Shown: piece after piece, positions 62,015-64,000 of the stretch | Numbering within the stretch: the stretch's first letter is position 1 | Layout: every line of letters begins with the position of its first letter | Assembly (NCBI GenBank): GCA_030220185.1 | Contig: JASPKZ010007250.1 | Location: 347,001-411,000, forward strand | Source of the DNA: Diploptera punctata | Taxonomy: Eukaryota > Arthropoda > Insecta > Blattodea > Blaberidae | Direction of reading: 5' to 3' | Length of the DNA: 64,000 nucleotides | The notes under the pieces: model-generated | What the model was told of the DNA's origin: nothing | What the model saw: only the letters and a program-made list of their open reading frames with translations | Databases searched by the model: none | Made by a program: the position numbers and the translations under genes

Positions 62015-62075
62015 AATTATATTTGAAGAGAAAAATTTTCGTCTAGACCGGGACTCGAACCCGGGACCCTTGGCT
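62015..62075 (-). mobile_element. Second copy of the tRNA-like repeat, partial
   Basis: TTATATTTGAAGAGAAAAAT, then CGTCTAGACCGGGACTCGAA, up to TTGGCTTTTTT. It breaks in the anticodon arm, exactly where a Tigger relic begins. Confidence 0.65.
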
Positions 62076-62132
62076 TTTTTAAGTTCTGAGATCGATCTTT
62101 CACAGGTAGCGTCCTGAATTTACGTAATAAAG

Positions 62133-62402
62133 ATGGCTAAAACGTATGTATCATTGTCATTAAACAAAAAAGTGAAAGTGATTGAAGATACATCTCCAAA
62201 TTTGAGGACCGATGCTCCAAAGTCAAGGAATAACGATTTAAAGGAATTTTCAAGTTGTCTGTACAGTTTTAAAAGACGACACAATGTAGTGTGGAATGAA
62301 ATTTGCGAGAAATCAAAGGATGTGGACGAAAGTGTAGTTAGTGAGCGGAAACCGAAACTGCACACTTTAATTTTAGGATACTCGCCTAAGAGACATTTTT
62401 AA
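62133..62402 (+). pseudogene. Tigger transposase fragment with internal deletion
   Basis: An 89-residue frame: MAKTYVSLSLNKKVKVIEDT (N-terminal HTH start), a deletion, then NNDLKEFSSCLYSFKRRHNV and ICEKSKDVDESVVSERKPKL (CENP-B-type HTH). Most of the first HTH and the catalytic domain are missing, so it cannot transpose. Confidence 0.8.
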
Positions 62403-62568
62403 CGCTGACGAAACGGGACTATTTTTCGCGCGTAGTCGTCGACGTCGCTCATACATACTATACTTCCCTTTCTAACGGCAGCGGAACAACAATTAATCCA
62501 AGGTGCGTAAAAAGACATATAAGATACTATATAATCTAAGATTATTAATGCGTTTTAGTTTTTTTATA

Positions 62569-63203
62569 CTTACTTACTTACTTACTCACTGGCACTATCG
62601 AACCCGTAGGTTCATGGCCGCACGGACATAAGCTCTCCATACATCCCTATCCTGAGCTAATGCTTTCCAATCATTCCCTGTATAATCTACTTCCCTCAAA
62701 TCATAGTTAATGTTATTCTCCCACCTCATTCTTGGTCTACCAACTGGGCGTTTTCCCTCTGGATTTCCTACAAGAAGCTTCCATGCAAGTCTTTCATTCC
62801 CCATACGTGCAACATATCCTGCCCATCGCAGTCTACGAGACTTAACTGTTCTTATTATATCTGGCTTCCTATAAAGACCATGTAGTTCATTGTTATGTAG
62901 TCTTCTCCATTCACCTGTCTGTTCATCTCTCTTTGGTCCAAAAATTTTCCTAAGTACTTTATTCTCAAATACTTGTAATCTCCTTTCCTCTCTTAAAGTA
63001 AGAGTCCATGTTTCGCACCCATATAATATAACTGGTAGAATAATAGTTTTATATATTTTCAGTTTAACGTTTTTTGAAAGGAGTTGGGACATCAAGAGTC
63101 TCTGCAATGCATAATAGCATGCATTTCCAGAATTGAGCCTATGTTTAATTTCTTTGTGCATCTCATTCCCATTTGTGATCATTGCTCCTAGGTATTTGAA
63201 TTC
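62569..63203 (-). mobile_element. LINE family 1 copy with 12-bp duplication
   Basis: Begins at the block EFKYLGAMITNGNEMHKE and ends in (AAGT)n. AGTTTTTTTATA is perfectly duplicated at 62557-62568 and 63204-63215. The frame is open from 63203 to 62595 with no shift. The 225-residue frame extends 23 codons upstream into the Tigger end, so its Met is a fusion artefact. Confidence 0.93.
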
Positions 63204-63309
63204 AGTTTTTTTATAATGCGGAATTTTGTCTAATGTGGAAAAAATGGTCCAATGCGATTCCGCTTTGAGCAAGTTTTACTGTACCATATTTTATTACTTA
63301 AAATGTCAC

Positions 63310-63385
63310 AGATCAACTTTTTGAATGAGAATCTACGGGACCGGAACAAGCCACATGGGCTTAATCCGTGATTGTTGATGATGAT
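63310..63385 (+). mobile_element. LINE family 3 3' end
   Basis: GGGACCGGAACAAGCCACAT, GGGCTTAATCCGTGATTG and TTGATGATGATAAAA. It abuts the next element tail to tail. Confidence 0.7.
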
Positions 63386-64000
63386 AAAATCATCATCATC
63401 AACAACAACAAGGATTAAGCCCAATGGCCTGTTCCGATCTCATTATAGGTCGAATTGGTCTTTCCATCTCTTCAATGGTCTTCCCAACATTCTTCTCCCT
63501 TTTGCTTTATAATTATACATTCTTCTTGGTGTGTGCTGTTCATTCATTCGTAATACGTGCTGAAGATGAGCATTTTGATAATATTTTATTCTTTCACAGA
63601 GATTAAATATATTAAGTTCTGTTCTTATATCTTCGTTTTTCATTTTATCGGTCCTTTGGTATCCTGCTATTGCTCTCAACATCCTCATTTCAGCAGCCTC
63701 TATTTGTTTACTATCTCCCTTTGTTAATGTCCAGGTTTCACATCCATAGATAAGAGATGGAACTGCCAATACTTTGTAAAACTTCAAAATAGTTTCTTTT
63801 CTAGTTTTATTCAATAAAGTACGTTTAATTGTGCAACATAGATAATTTAATCGTATTTTAGTGTGTTTATCTAAATTTCTGTCGTTGCCTAAATGATTAA
63901 AATTCTGAACTTGGTCTATAATTACATTGTTTATCACTATTTTTGTTCATATTGCACATTTTCCTTTCAGAGCTAATATTTTTGTTTTAGATGTAGATAT
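63386..64000 (-). mobile_element. LINE family 3 copy, runs off the window
   Basis: Minus-strand frame 63937-63443 (164 aa): MINNVIIDQVQNFNHLGNDR, NYLCCTIKRTLLNKTRKE, FYKVLAVPSLIYGCETWTLT, AEMRMLRAIAGYQRTDK, HLQHVLRMNEQHTPRRM and GRRMLGRPLKRWKDQFDL. The frame is intact through the C-terminus. A stop near 63950 separates it from the upstream sequence. The GAT-type tail is at 63386-63400. Confidence 0.85.

Larger units (their letters stand above)
62076..63281 (+). mobile_element. Tigger/pogo-like relic split by a LINE
   Basis: Frame 62133-62402 and the right terminal repeat (TCCGCTTTGAGCAAGTTTTA and CTG, ending at 63281 with TA next). The left end is lost at the junction with the tRNA-like repeat. 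A LINE is inserted at 62569-63203. Confidence 0.82.

Overview
The window reads as insect nuclear DNA made almost entirely of transposable elements. It is AT-rich and has many (AAT)n and (AT)n microsatellites. It carries short interspersed elements (SINEs) with RNA polymerase III A/B boxes, 5'-truncated non-LTR retrotransposons (LINEs) with target-site duplications, pogo/Tigger-like and piggyBac-like DNA elements, Helitron-like ends and Penelope-like (PLE) debris. The commonest LINE ends in a peptide containing GKPEGKRPVGRPRMRWENN. From memory that peptide abounds in translated cockroach (Periplaneta-type) genomes, so Blattodea is my best guess, by inference only. No operon, rRNA, CRISPR array or complete host gene is visible.

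Layout. 0-6 kb: a composite repeat carrying an intron-containing tRNA-Tyr-like sequence, two palindromes with hammerhead-like cores, and two copies of a TIR/hairpin element (family F) with SINEs inserted. 6-14 kb: LINE 3' ends of several families, a Tigger relic with a LINE inside it, and a piggyBac-type MITE. 14.6-15.3 kb: an ORF with no LINE similarity (Cys-rich N-terminus). 15.8-18.6 kb: LINEs, Helitron-like ends and a SINE. 19.3-24.5 kb: three more copies of the tRNA-Tyr composite, two of them in tandem. 27.7-29.96 kb: the longest LINE, with a nearly intact reverse transcriptase. 30-38 kb: LINE and SINE fragments. 39-42 kb: the least repetitive stretch, with a candidate host exon at 40277-40493 and a 21-bp minisatellite. 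43-49 kb: SINEs, Helitron-like DNA, the fifth tRNA-Tyr composite and a palindrome. 50-57 kb: nested LINE/SINE/Tigger insertions. 57.2-58.5 kb: PLE remains with a GIY-YIG endonuclease fragment. 58.6-64 kb: LINEs, family F, a tRNA-like repeat and a second Tigger split by a LINE.

How the parts relate. The LINEs encode reverse transcriptase and are the likely source of mobilisation for the SINEs; both show short duplications of 8-15 bp. Insertions are nested deeply enough to order events: SINE in tRNA-Tyr composite, Tigger in LINE, LINE in Tigger, SINE in LINE, LINE end in SINE. The most unusual signals are three. First, the tRNA-Tyr composite has a foldback whose loop lies in opposite orientations in different copies. 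Second, palindromes recur around hammerhead-ribozyme-like cores. Third, one 3' tail is shared by two SINE families with different tRNA-like heads.
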